Shown one piece after another: positions 10,950 through 23,368 of a stretch of 64,000 bases of DNA. This DNA comes from Lobosporangium transversale (taxonomy: Eukaryota; Mortierellomycota; Mortierellomycetes; Mortierellales; Mortierellaceae). A model generated the notes under the pieces. That model had not been told where the DNA came from, did no database searches, and saw nothing but the letters and a program-made list of their open reading frames with translations. How positions within the stretch are numbered: the stretch's first letter is position 1; each line of letters opens with the position of its first letter. The position numbers and the translations under genes are program-made. Where the stretch lies: assembly GCF_002105155.1 (NCBI RefSeq), contig NW_019028980.1, positions 62,001 to 126,000 of the forward strand, in the 5' to 3' direction.

Positions 10950-11243
10950 GTTTCCACACATTCATCTCATTTTTTTTCATCTCATATCCCTCTACACTCC
11001 CTTTACTTTCTTTCTTTTCTACACTTGATTCTGAGATATTCTTCCAAAGAGGTCTCTTTCCTCTCCATATCCATTGAGCTATTCGTTGCTCTGGTGAGAC
11101 TGGAACTGGAAAACAAAAGGCTTCAGCTTTCTTGCGCAACTTGTGATTCCACACCTTCCTACTCTGCCGCCTCCCTCCTTTTTTTTTCTCTTATTCTCTT
11201 TGACTCTCCACATTCTCTATCCACCTTGACAACATAATTCATC

Positions 11244-14158
11244 ATGGCAGTTACAGGCAGCGAGTTTTTTGACTTTGTGATCGGCTTTGGGGTATCGCTG
11301 ATTGCTTCGGTCATGAACGCCGCAGGCCTTAACCTATTGAAGCTGGACCACGTCAAAAACAGTGCTCTGTCTACAGAGCGACAACGGAACGAATGTGGTC
11401 GACCTATGTGGCACGTTGGTTTATATCTCTACATCATTAGCCAACTTGCTGGAAGTACCATTGCACTTAGTAAGTTTCTCTCATAAAATAATTCGGTGTG
11501 ATTAAAATTAATCCAAATAGCTCTCACATTATTGACAACAGTACCCTTTTTTATTTTCTCTTTTTATTTTTTATATAGACTTTCTCAAGACACAGTGGGT
11601 CGCTCCACTTGGTTCAATCGCATTGATCTTCAACTTTATTTTTGCAAAGATCCTGGTAGGGACACAAATCACACGCAAGGATGTGTATGGCACAATTGTT
11701 GTCATGATCTCTGTGGTTTGGATTGTCGTCTTTGGAGCAATGAACTCGGCAAGTGATATTGAGGAAAAGATGACCCTTGCAGATTTAAAAGACTTGTTTT
11801 CCAGAATTGTTTTCGTCATCTATTTCTCAGTCCTGAACACGATCATCTTTGCATTCCTGGCTCTGGGCATGTATGCATACTGGGCCATCTCTTTGGACGA
11901 CGAATCTGGTCAGCTACGAAAGAATATGAAGACCAAGCTTACAAAGCTACTGGGTACAAATCGTTTCGCAAGAGCTTCTGGCTTGACATTGGAAGGAGAC
12001 GAAGGCCTCGAGGCTGAAGCAAGGGATCAGAGACTCAAGAAAGTGGTGGCCATGATCATGTCTTCTTGTGGTGGATTGTTGGCGAGTGAAACTCTGCTAT
12101 TAGCAAAAAGTGGTGTTAAACTGATTACTTCGACCTTGGCAGGCAATAACCAGTTCACGGACTACCTGAGTTTCTTTATCCTTTTTGTCTTGGTCTTTAC
12201 TGCGATTCTCCAGGTAAGCGAGGACTGAATATGATCTATAATCGACAAACTTTTCACTCGAATGCTTCCCCCACAACTAATGGTTTCTTTTCCTCCTCCT
12301 TTCCATACAATACAAGGTCTACTGCTTGAACACAGGACTAAAACTCTATGACTCTGTACTGGTCGTACCTACATTTTATGGATTCTATACTGCATTTGGA
12401 TTGATCAACTCAACCATTTATCTTGATCAGCTCGGAGATTATGAACCATGGGTCCTCCTGTTGGTCCTAGTCGGTATTGCCGTGCTTATCTATGGCGTCC
12501 GTATGTTGAGCGCACCCAAGCCAGAGCAGCCTCCTTCAGGCGACCAAATGTCCCCACTTGATTCTGTCTACGATGACGAAGAGGAGGATTCACATGAGAT
12601 GGGGCAGCGGATCAAGAGCGGTAAAGGGGGTAATAAAGCCACAAGGAACAGTAGACTCTCGCTCAAGAAAAACAAATCAAATAAGAGACAGAATCAACTT
12701 GGCGCTGTAGGATTGGATATTGATAATGATACGCCCTCGATGTACGGCAGCCAACGCGGCATCCTGGATGCAGACGATATCTCGAGCGAGATCTCATCAA
12801 CCATAGATGGGATGGAGAGCGTAGCCGGATCATCAAGGCGAGCCAGAGGCATGAGTTTTGCAAGCAAATCGAGTTGTCAGACGGATCCGTTCAGGACGCC
12901 CAAGGAAACACGATCGATTAACGAAGCCTTTGATGGAGCCGGATCCATCCCCTTGGCAACAGCTGGTCATCAAAGGTCCTTATTGTTTGCAGACCTGAAC
13001 GAAGCGTCGACCCATGTACTCGTGGATACAACTATAGATTTAAATGATTCTGAGGACGATGGACACGAAAATGGGCATGATGCTCGGGAACGTAAGCGCC
13101 AGAGTATGTTGCAGTCATCACTCAATTCACTGGCTATGCATGAAAAGAAATCAAGAGTGGATATGGAGAAACAACAACAGCCTCGACCGCGAATTGATAC
13201 AGTCACAGCACGGACACGTCAAGAATCAGCTCGGTTCTCATCATCACCAGGCATCATGTCACCTAGTCAATTTAAAGCTCACTTGATCGGTGCTAGCCAG
13301 CAAGCATCACCATCGTCCACAGCAGCACAATTCTCATTCCGTGATGAGCAAGCTGATAAACTTGGCGACATCCCTCGAAGCTCAGCTTTCAGTAGCAATA
13401 ACAACGATGGACATTCTGCTCGGTGGTCGACAGGAAGTTCAAAAATTGACCAGGTCTTTGAAGATTTGAATCCATTCAAGGCTCTAAAGAATGGCAATAG
13501 AGGTTCTGTCAGTGGTGGTAATACTGGTATAGCCTCGTCAGCGGTAACAAACACTTCATCATCATCGTCCGTCTCCATTTCTCAACCTTCTTCACCCATG
13601 CCCTCATCGGGAACACGACCAGGACATCATGGCAGACAGGATTCATTCACGGGCTTGCCTTCAGAATGGGACGTACCTGAACGGAAGAAACGACATTCGA
13701 TGCGGTTTGATCAGGTCGTCAGATCAAACTCTGCTTCGGGTGGATTCGCCTCTTCGGGCGCATCCTCTCCTTCAACAACCAGTGTCAACTCTAATGGGGC
13801 AGCGCCAGCCCCTACGACATTAGCAGCATCAGCCCCCATGCCCTCCACTCCAACAAGGACGCATCCTGGAAACCCAAAACAACTTTTTGCATCAGGTGAA
13901 TGGATACCATCTTCATCGCCATCTAATGGTGCAGGAGAGCTCTTTGTGCCTTCGCCTCGGACTTCTAGGATCATGTCCTCGCCTGAGATCCAACTAAGTC
14001 CCATGTTTGCGATTGTGGCAGCTACAAATGAGACCGAAAAGCAGAAGAACAGCATCCAAACTGAGAATGGGTCTAGTCACAATGATGTATCCATGGGTCA
14101 ACAACACTTGGTAGGGATGGTGCCATCACTACCATCAGCGACCGCGTCTTTTGCTTAA
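11244..14158 (+). CDS. NIPA-type magnesium transporter with long Ser-rich tail
   Basis: Three exons, 11244-11469, 11579-12213 and 12317-14158, are joined by introns with gtaagt/gtaagc donors and atatag/tacaag acceptors. They give 900 residues in frame. The first ~365 residues carry about nine hydrophobic helices. Family-like stretches include 'GFGVSLIASVMNAAGLNLLK' and 'PLGSIALIFNFIFAKILVG', with 'YCLNTGLKLYDSVLVVPTF' and 'GYGVRML'-type positions after the second splice. These match the NIPA (DUF803) family of Mg2+ transporters of plasma and endosomal membranes. The remaining ~535 residues are a disordered Ser/Thr-rich cytoplasmic tail with Arg-x-x-Ser sites, far longer than in animal NIPA proteins. 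A helix cluster at 11850-12010 is split by a charged loop. Transport of Mg2+ is inferred from the family. Confidence 0.85.
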
Positions 14159-14351
14159 AAGGATAATAGAAGAGAATCAGTGAACAGCATGTATAAAAAG
14201 AGAAAATAATGTTAATAAAAAAAGAATGTATATAAGTATTAATGTATACTTTATTTGATTAATTGATTAGAAGTAAAATGGTAATGGCTATATTGCTTTT
14301 CAATATGGAGTTTCCTTTTTTTTTTTTTTTATTTTTATTTTTTAAATGTAA

Positions 14352-17300
14352 TTAAAAACGACCCTTGCGAGGCTGTGGGTTATATCCACCGTTATTTCCT
14401 ACAATCATTCCATCTTGTTGATATTGCTGTTGATGCTCTTGTTGTCGATACGCTTGCTGGGATTCTTTATGTGGTTGAGTATTATATCCTCTATCATATC
14501 CAATGTTAGGTTTATGACTTCCGACGTCAATTTGATAAGATTGTTGGTGTTGTTGCCCATCCTCTGTGCGCGGTTGAGTGTTGTAACCTCCATCGTTTCC
14601 AACAAACGCTATGCTACGGCGCTTCGTGTCTACTGGATATTGGTGCAGTCGGTGCAGCTGATTTGGCTGTTGTGAAGCCTGATACTGGTAATCATTCTGC
14701 AACTGTGTGGTTTGTCCATGGAATCCGTGTGGTTGTGTATGGTTTTGATTGTGGTAATCCGTACGACCTACATCCGCTGAATACCTTGAACCTCTATTCT
14801 TGTCTCGACTACTGCCCTTACTTCCTTTCCTGCTCAACACTTCTGGATCAATATAGCGACTAACATCACGATCCTTGCGATATCCAAATTCATCCAAGTC
14901 CTCTTCTTCTTGTTTTTCAGAGTCATAGTAATAATGTGTGGTTTGTATCTTTTTGGTCAAGACCAATGAACTGGGACGGTCTACTCCTGGGACATCATCA
15001 TTTGGTTGAAACGAAGAGTTGGTTGTGACAGTCGGAGGTGCTGTAACCGGACTTGGAGTCGAGGCAGGGGCTGGGATTGGACTTACTGCCGCAGTTGAAG
15101 GTGCAGGAGAAGGAGTTGGGAGTTTAACTGCGGAAGCAGGTGGAGGAGGTGGAGGAGTTGGGGGTTTAGCTGCTAGAACAGGTGGAAAAGGCGGAGGAGT
15201 TGGGGGATTAGTTGCTAAAATAGGTGGAGGAGGTGGAGGGGTTGGAGGTTTAGTCGCTAGAACAGGCGGAAGAGGCGGAGGAGTTGGAGGATTCGCCGCT
15301 AGAACAGGTGGAAGGGGTGGGGGGGTTGGGGGATTAGTTGCTAAAATAGGTGGAGGAGGCGGAGGAGGCGGAGGATTGGTCGCTAGAACAGGTGGAAGAG
15401 GCGGAGGAGTTGGAGGGTTTGCCGCTAGAGCAGGTGGAGCGGGTGGGGGGCTTGGAGGGAGTGGAATTTGCGACTCTACTACTGGAATTGAGGGCGATGG
15501 GGTCTCTGTCCTCACTATAATGTCGGGGACTGTAGCAGCAATAGTTGTTACGTCTACAATAACAGGCCTTTTTGCTATAGGCGCATGTACCGGGACGGGA
15601 AACTCTGACAGCACGATAGCTTCGTTCGCAGGCTTGGGTGCTCCCACAGCGAGTGCTACTAGCAGTGGGGATGGAGGAACACTAACAGTTATAGACTTTA
15701 AAACATCCTCGGAAGGAGTGTCGTCTTCAGCAGGATGAATCTCAGCTAGTTCCTCGATGTGGACCTCAGTCTTAGGAGGAAGGGAAGGTTCGGTTACTGG
15801 CAATGGTGCTTTGTCGAGCTCAACTACCATAATGGGCTCACTGATCACAAGAGACTCCGTAGTCACCTTGGCTTTACCCTTACTCTTGCCTGTCATAGCT
15901 GTTTGTGGTGAAACCTTGGATTTCTTGATGATAGTCGGCATATGGACTGCAGGCATCTTGGACATTGAAATTTGAGGGAACTTCATTTTTCTATTCTTTT
16001 TCTCCCCAGTATGTCGTTGCATCTTGGGAATGTTCATCTTTGGCATAGCAATGTTCACTTTTGGCATATGAATCTCCGGCATGGGAGGCAATCGATCTTT
16101 ACCCCTCTGAGGCACTGGAGGGATCATAGGTTGAGGTGCACGCGCAACCTTCATAGCTGATGTGGAAACAGGCTTGGATGGCACTGCAGGAATGACTGGA
16201 TGCCTGTAGTGCTCCTTGGTTGGATCTGGTTTTTCCACATCCTCTTCAGTCAAACTTAGGGTTGGTGGAGCAGAAAGGAAAGGTACAGGCTTTTCGACAT
16301 CGTCTTCGGTCAAGGTAAGTACATAGCTTACTTGAGGCACCACCGGTTTTTCAACATCATCCTCAGTTAAAGTCAAGAGATAGACTACATGAGGGACCGT
16401 AGGCTTTTCAACATCGTCCTCTGTCAAGGTCAATCGGTGGCTGACTTTGGGAACCATGGGCTTTTCAACATCCTTCTCCTTGACCGTCAGCTCGGGTTTC
16501 TGGCGAGTTGGCTGTCGTTGTTTATATAAAACTGCAGCATCATTGACGGCGGCAGCAGCAGGAGTCGCAATATTTGAGACCCTAGCCGAGAGGTTGAGGT
16601 TTTTGAGATAGTTCTTGGTCTTCTTGGTCCTCTTGGTCGTTGTCGCATACCCGTCATCCTTATGGTTGTCATCATCATTTTCACGCTTTACTGTATGATC
16701 TCCGTCAACAGTACCATCTTTAGCTGTCACCTCCTTGTCTTCTGTAGTTGTAATAGCGGCCTCATCATCTATTGTAGTTGCAATCACGGCACCATCTCCT
16801 TGGGTGGTTGTAGCCACGGCTTCATCATCGCCGTCAAGGAGTTGAGACACGGCCATCGCTTCAGAAGCGCCGCCATCGTATGCCTTTTTCTCTGCAACAT
16901 CCATCTCTCTAGGGTGTAAAGTAGGGCTGAGATCGTTGTCATAGCTCTTATCACTCATAGAAGAGGTAATAGGGCGATCAATGTCTTCCTGTTTGGAAGT
17001 TGACGAGGCATCATTATCACTGATAGTCACCAGGGTGATAATCTGGTCGTCGTCGTTATCATTTCCATCATGATGTTCTGTGATACTGGTTTCATCCATG
17101 TTTTGGTAGCTGCTAGCATCCTTGGCCCTTGCTGCAGTCGTAGCTGCGCCAGCAGCAATAGCAGCAGTAGCAGCCGACAGCGCAGCAGCAGTGCTAGGGA
17201 TGGGTTGATGATGCCTTTTATCTGAACCCTCTGTTGAAGCATATTCAGCGGTTTTAAGTTTGGCCTTTGGTCTCCTAATGAGAGCCTCGTCATCAACATC

Positions 17301-20300
17301 GTCTATAGGCGGAACGACAGTATTTTGTATGGAATTATCTGATGGGTGGCTTGAATTAGCCTTATTCATCATCAACACTGTAGTCATAGTGTCATTTGTG
17401 GGCGCCTTGAGCACAGGCTCAAGCTTATTTGCAGAGATTGAGTACACCTCTTCCTCCTTTCTAGCGGCTAGTAAGAAGAATAAAAAAAAATCTTAGAGAC
17501 TGAAAAAAAAAAAAAAATCAAAGAAATCAGTCGAAGTAGCAACTGTTACCTTTTTGTTCTTCTTCAGTAGTAGCCGCCCTTAAAGCCGCAGCGACTTCCA
17601 CAACTCCAGCTGCTCCATTTAAATGCATATCAGATTCAGAAAAATCGGTAGCAGTGGTAGGTGCTGCCTCTTCCTTCAATCTTAGCTCGCTCCTCTCCTC
17701 CTCGCCTTTATCCATGGCCTTGGTCTCACCATCGTTGTCCTTTTGACTACCAAACATTGGGACCAAGTTGCTAAGGACGCCTTTAATCTTTCCTATAGTG
17801 CTTGGATGAGCATCATGATACGCATGCATATCGGCCTCATTCAGCTGGATTTCTTCTTCAGCACCAATAATGGGTTGATCGTCATCAAGATGGGGACGGG
17901 CCGGATTTGGAATATCACTCATATTGTCCGCTCTTGGATAGGAACTTTGTTCTTCAGGGTACAGTGTGTCTGAATGAGCATCGTGGTATGTATGCGTCTT
18001 ATTCTCGTCCGATTGAGGAACCAGGCTACCAAGGACATCTTTGATCTTCTCTATAGTACTTGGGTGAGCATCGTGGTGTGCATGCATCTCGCTCTCGTTC
18101 AACTGGATTTCCTCCTCGACACCAACAATGGGTTGGTTGTCATCAAGATGGGGATGGGCCGGGTTTGTACGCTCATCCACATTTTCCACTCTTGAATAGG
18201 AACCTTGTTCTTCAGGGTACAGAGTGCTTGGATGAGAACCATGATACGCATGCGCTTTATTCTCATCCGACTGGGGAATTAAGCTGCTCAGGGCACCCTT
18301 GATCTTTCCTAAAGTGGTTGGATGAGCATCGTGATGTGCGTGCATCTCGCTCTCGTCCAGCTGAATTTCTTCTTCAGCGCCAACAATGGGTTGGTTGTCA
18401 TCAAGATGAGGACGGACCGCATTCGCCTGTCTATCCAGAGTGTCCGCCCTTGGATAGGAGCTTTGTTCCTCAGGATACAGTGTACATGAATGAGCACTGT
18501 GATGCGCATGCATTTTGTCCTCATCCAACCAAGCTTCTTCAGCTTCAACAATAGGTTGATGGTCATCAAGGTGGGGGCGGAACGGGCTCACAATATCATC
18601 TAGATTATCCTCCATTGGATAGGAATCCTGTTTCTCACGGTATAAAGTGCCCAAGGGAGCGTCGTGGTACACATGCGTCTTACTCTCATTCAACTGAGGA
18701 ATCAAGCCGCTAAAAACGCCCTTAATCTTCTCTATTGTGCTTGGATGAGCATCGTGATGCGCATGCATCTCAGTCTCGTCTAATTGGACTTCTCCTTCAG
18801 CACCAACAATAGGTTGGTTGTCATCAAGATGAGGACGAGCCGGGTTCGCATGCCTCTCCAGAGTGTCCGTCCTCGGATAAGAGCTTCGTTCCTCAGGGTA
18901 CAGTGTACCTGAATAAGTATCATGGTGCGTACACATCTTATCCTTATCTGATTGAACGTCTCCAGCGCCAACAATAAGTTGATGGTCATTAATGTGAAGA
19001 TGGGCCGGGTCCATTTGCTCACCTAGATTGTTTTCACGGTACAGAGTGCTTAGGTGCGCATCGTGTTGCGCATGTATCTTGCTCTCATCCAGCTGAGGGA
19101 CCAAACTGGTAAGGACATCTTTAATCTTTCCTATGGTACTTGGATAGGCATCGTGGCGTGCATGCATCTCACTCTCGTCCAGCTGGATTTCTCTTTCAGC
19201 ACCAATAATAGGTTGACGGTCATCAAGGTGGGGACGGGGTGGGTTTGAACGTTCATTTACATTGTCCATCCTTGGATAAGAACTTTGTTCCTCAGGGTAC
19301 AGAGTATCTGCGTGGACATCATGATGCGCATGAATTTTATTCTCATCCGACTGTGCTCCTTCTTCAACGCCAACAATCGGCTGATAATCATCAAGCCGAG
19401 AACGAGTAAAGTCCGCGGCCACATCTAGACTGTCCTCCAATGAATAGGAATGTTGTTTCTCACGGTATAGAGTACTCAAGGGGGCGTCGTGATGCGTATG
19501 CGACTTGCTCTCATCTGATTGGGGAATCAAACTGCTAAGGACGCTTTTAATCTTCTCTATTGTGCTTGGATGAGCATCGTGATGCGCATGCATCTTACTC
19601 TCGTCCAACTCGACTTCTCCTTGAGCACCAACAATGGGCTGGTTATCAGCAAGATGGGGACGGGCCGGGTTTGGAATATCACTCATATTGTCCGCTCTTG
19701 GATAGGAACTTTGTTCTTCAGGGTACAGTGTGTCTGAATGAGCATCGTGGTATGTATGCGTCTTATTCTCGTCCGATTGAGGAACCAGGCTACCAAGGAC
19801 ATCTTTGATCTTCTCTATAGTACTTGGGTGAGCATCGTGGTGTGCATGCATCTCGCTCTCGTTCAACTGGATTTCCTCTTCGACACCAACAATGGGTTGG
19901 TTGTCATCAAGATGAGGGCGGACCGGGTTCACATGCTCATCCAGACTGTCTGCTCTTGGATAGGAGCCTTGTTCCTCAGGGCATAGAGTCAAGTCCTCCT
20001 TGGTTTGCCTGAGCGCAGCACCATTTGGAGTATGATGATCGCCGGTGTAAACCTTGTTGTTGCTGCGGTCAAGGATATATTTACTTTCCTCCACATTTTT
20101 TACTGAGTCAGAAGCAATGGTAGCATCGGTCCCCGCTGTATTAGGCGTGACTTCACCAGTAGTGGTCCCCAGAGCACTGGTAGACAGAGAGGCATCTCTA
20201 GGATGAACTGGAGTTGGAGTCGCTATGGTAGGCTGAGCATAGTCATGAGAAATAGCCTGAGGAGTAGCTACTGGTGCTGCCTTTTCAAATATAGGTCCTT

Positions 20301-23300
20301 TTGCGGGAAATGACCCCTTTGATGTCTTGGAGGGTGGCACATGCGATCGACTCATATTGGCAGGTATGCGACCTAGGATCTTTGAGACTGAAACCTTCCT
20401 AAGGCTGAAGCTATTGGGTTGTGTTAGGTAGTGGCCACCCTGCGGCCTACTACCAACACTAATATTTCTGTTGGTGTCACTAATTGAGCGGAAGCTGTTG
20501 CTTTCTCTCATATGGCTGCTTTGGCTGTGGTTACGGCTGTGGATAGGATTATGGTGGTTGTGATGGTGTTGATGAAGATGACCCTGATTGGTATCTGGAG
20601 CGTGATAAGTCTCCTGTATATGAATAGGACGGTCTTGGCTGGGAGAGAACGAGCGCATTTCAGGAGCCCAACTAGGATGGCTTTGCTGTTTGTCGGCGGC
20701 AGAGCTGTAGTACGAAGAGCTGCTTTGAATATCAGCAGGTTTATGTGACTGAGTAGATATAGAGCCGGATCGATCTGAAGGTGAAGATGGTAACGTAGCA
20801 CCAGCTGCTCCCCAGTTCACGCTGTCCGTTGCCCTGGATGAGGAAGGCGAAGAAGGTAGTGGGACATTCGCAGCAGCCAAGGTTGTAGAATCGACTTTTT
20901 TATTCGCATTAAGGACTGCAGCCTTCTTGTAGTCCTTATATCCAAACCCGAAAGAGAGAGGGTTTGGAGCATTCGGTTTTTTTGCCTCCTTGCTGGGCAC
21001 CTCGGTTCCATTCCATGTTGCCCTTTTAGTAACTTTACTCTTTTTCTGGGAGTCAGCGCCCGCTGGAACTTCAGCCGTTTTTGGAGGCAGTGAAGGTTGC
21101 GGAGCCACGACAGGTGAATGTGTTCTTGGAAGTGTGCCTTGGTCACTACTAGAGCCGTGATAAGACTCACATAAGGGCTGATTTTCCAAATTGCGATGAT
21201 TGCCACTTTCGTTGTAGTTGGAAGGTTGCTCGACTTCCCGATCTGCCTTGTCGGGATTACTATAGGAATCATAGATGGCTTCAAAATCTAAGTGGTGGCC
21301 ATCTCCATTAAAATGAGTAGAGTCACGCTCGGATGGAGGTTGCTGTTCACTATGGTGAGGCCTGTAGATAGTCTCGATGTCTAGATTACGACGATCGCCT
21401 TTGTAATGGGCTGGGTCACTTTTAGAGTGAGCGGTTTGCTCGCTATAAGGCCCACGAATAGTGTCAATATCTGAGTAGTGGTGGCCATCTCCCTTAGAAG
21501 ATCTAGAGGGGCTTGTAAGTGACATTTGCCTTGGCTTTGTAGATGTAGGAGTAGCAGGGTCAGGACGCGTCATGGAGTTGCTGCCGTCTTCAGAAGTAGT
21601 AGAGAATGCTTGTTGTTCATTACACTTTTGGCTTTGCCCCTGGATAGCTTCATGAGCTAGGAGGTGAGAGTCACTCTTGTACCTTCCAACGCCTCTAGTA
21701 TTGCTTGGCTGTCGATGCTGTTGGCTGCGGCTGCGGCGGAGAGGATGTCTTTCTGCATCATGATATTCAGCTTCGTTAAATTGTTCAGGATTTGATAGCT
21801 CTTCAATGTTGACAGGATCAGTCAGGTCTTCTCCTTTGAGTTCATAAGGGCGGCGTTCACGATCATTATTTCTGGCCGATGGTTCAATCTCTGGTCTAGC
21901 TTGAGGTTGGGTTATAGCCTTTGGTGGATGAACATCGTCAATAGGAGCATCCAGATCCTTTCCACTGTACTCATAATAGTGGCGGTGTCCATCTTGTACC
22001 TCCTTATCCTCACTATGGTCATAGTATCTTTCTTTACCTCGCTTGACATCGATCGATGGAGAGGCATCAGCGTAGGTGTCCTCAAAGCCCTGCTGCTTCT
22101 CAAGGCCACTTTGGGCAGCCATGCTTCCTTCTGAAAAGTCTCTTTCAGAGTGTTGAGATTGAGGGTGGGTCTCATGGCTTTGAGTAGCAGCCCTTGAGTG
22201 ATCATGTGTAGTTGAGCTTGGCATATTGCTGTTGCCATCACGGGAGTCATGGTTATAGGAACCTTTGCTCATGAAATGCTTTTCCGCCTTGGTGTGGTGT
22301 AGATCCGCAGAATGTTGTTCGTTATTCTTTTCCTCGTCCAGATGCTTTTTGCCACGGTGAAGGTCAGGGCTATTGACATTATCACTACCCTCCTGAGACA
22401 GTTTGCCGCCTTGAGGAGCAACAGCAGGGCAAGAAGTGGTAGTTACAGCAGCAGTGCCAGCAGTTTGACCATTCTGATTTTTCTTTTCAGACGAAAGGGC
22501 AGGGCCCGAAAGCTTAGTTTTTAAGGCTTCACTAGAACTGAGCTCAAACGAGGCAGAGGGAGTGTTTTGAGGAGCGGCATGGCTCTGGTTTTTGGATGTA
22601 CCAGTTACAGCACTAGCGTTTTTCAGCTTAATGTGCTCGGTATGAGAGGGGATTGATGTAACACTGCGAGAAGTATTCGCAGAGGTAGAGTTAGGTTTTG
22701 TGGTGTTTTGCTCCAAGTTGTAACACCTTTTGTTATCGTGGAAGGTCTGGATGGCAACCGGGGCGCTTCCATTATCTTGGCCAAATTTTGGTGCGTGTTC
22801 GAATAGTGAAGCACTCAACCCATGATAAACACTAAATACAAACATTATCGTAAATATATACAATAAGCATAAAAATATTCAAATATAACATTCAACAAAT
22901 CCTTGTTATCGACTAGACAATCAACTTTTAGATATAATCTCACGCACCTCATGGATCTACTTGGCAAGTTATCCTTGGACGAGGAAGGAGAACGCCCAGT
23001 AAGGCCCTTGCCACCACTAATTCATGAAATGGATTGAAATTGAGTGTCTCATAATTACTTGAAATATGAGACACAAAAAAAAAATTTTTTAGACAAACTT
23101 ACTGCTGCTTGGTGTTCCCTTGTTGGAACAAATTCTGATTATATTCATTATTGTCTTCTTGATTTGAATCCTCTTTCAATGCTATGGAACAGCCAATTTT
23201 ACCAAAAGAATACGGGATGAATGAGGATCCTAAACGACCATGCTCAATCTATGAGAACTGATAATTACATAGTATCTTACGCGATAAGGGCTCCTTGGAT

Positions 23301-23368
23301 CCCCCTAAATCATAACCGGTCGCAGTAGGGTACTCCGCGATCTTTACATTCTTTTCGTTGCTGTCCAT
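14352..23368 (-). CDS. Giant multi-repeat, mostly disordered protein (~2,893 aa)
   Basis: Five exons join in phase: 23281-23368, 23103-23229, 22948-23016, 17550-22831 and 14352-17467. Introns 1-3 lie at 23230-23280, 23017-23102 and 22832-22947, and intron 4 at 17468-17549. The two long frames, which look like separate genes, join across intron 4 (donor gtaaca, acceptor tactag). The downstream one has no credible ATG of its own. The start codon is 23366-23368 (MDSNEKNVKIAEYP). Residues ~95-1040 are Ser/His/Pro-rich and disordered. Residues ~1040-1790 are ten tandem units. Residues ~2184-2271 hold five 'LTEDDVEKP' repeats. Residues ~2314-2374 hold 'MPKVNIAMPKMNIPK'-like repeats. Residues ~2524-2641 are a proline array, and the C-terminus repeats 'GGYNTQP'. 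No catalytic domain or membrane helix is visible. A scaffold, cell-cortex or stress-protective role is possible but unproven. Confidence 0.7.
15119..15460 (-). repeat. Proline-rich 54-nt tandem repeat
   Basis: Inside exon 5 of the giant gene about seven units of ~18 codons read 'NPPTPPPLPPVLA' with variants ILATNPP and VLAAKPP. The runs of five to nine prolines resemble the profilin- and SH3-binding FH1 segment of formins, but no FH2 domain follows. Confidence 0.85.
16215..16490 (-). repeat. LTEDDVEKP tandem repeat
   Basis: Five consecutive copies of a ~19-residue unit with core 'LTLTEDDVEKPVVPQVSY' lie within exon 5 of the giant gene. The first and last copies are diverged (VKEKDVEKP and LTEEDVEKP). 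Confidence 0.85.
17911..18150 (-). repeat. Near-identical internal duplication, copy 1
   Basis: This 240-nt segment matches 19675-19914 at a constant offset of 1,764 nt (588 codons). I could find a single mismatch, whereas the other units of the array differ at many sites. Confidence 0.85.
19675..19914 (-). repeat. Near-identical internal duplication, copy 2
   Basis: This is the partner of 17911-18150. It spans the end of one long unit and the start of the next, so the copied block is not aligned to the unit boundary. Confidence 0.85.

Larger units (their letters stand above)
9494..11243. other. Long leader/intergenic region of the NIPA gene
   Basis: No coding gene was recognised. The DNA downstream of 10180 is strongly pyrimidine-rich on the plus strand with T-runs (about 10709-10733) and the two short tandem arrays listed separately. 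Much of 10400-11243 is probably promoter and 5' leader of the transporter gene. Confidence 0.5.
17740..19995 (-). repeat. Ten-unit His/Asp-rich tandem repeat array
   Basis: Within exon 4 of the giant gene, seven long units (~86 residues) and three short units (~47-56 residues) follow one another. Each starts with 'LYPEEQSSYPRAD' or 'LYREKQ', continues with 'RPHLDDNQPIVGAEEE', and carries 'MHAHHDAH'. The long units add an amphipathic segment 'STIEKIKGVLSSLIPQ' that the short ones lack, and in the middle of the array long and short units alternate. The amphipathic segment looks loosely like the Lys-rich K-segment of dehydrins; this is a resemblance only. Confidence 0.85.

Noticed and set aside
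15019-15738. 239-codon Gly-rich plus-strand frame
   Set aside because: It is the exact antisense shadow of the proline repeat in the giant gene.
14352-17447. Separate gene for the 1,031-codon proline-rich frame
   Set aside because: Its apparent start is a GTG within a frame that continues upstream to a splice acceptor in phase with the preceding exon.
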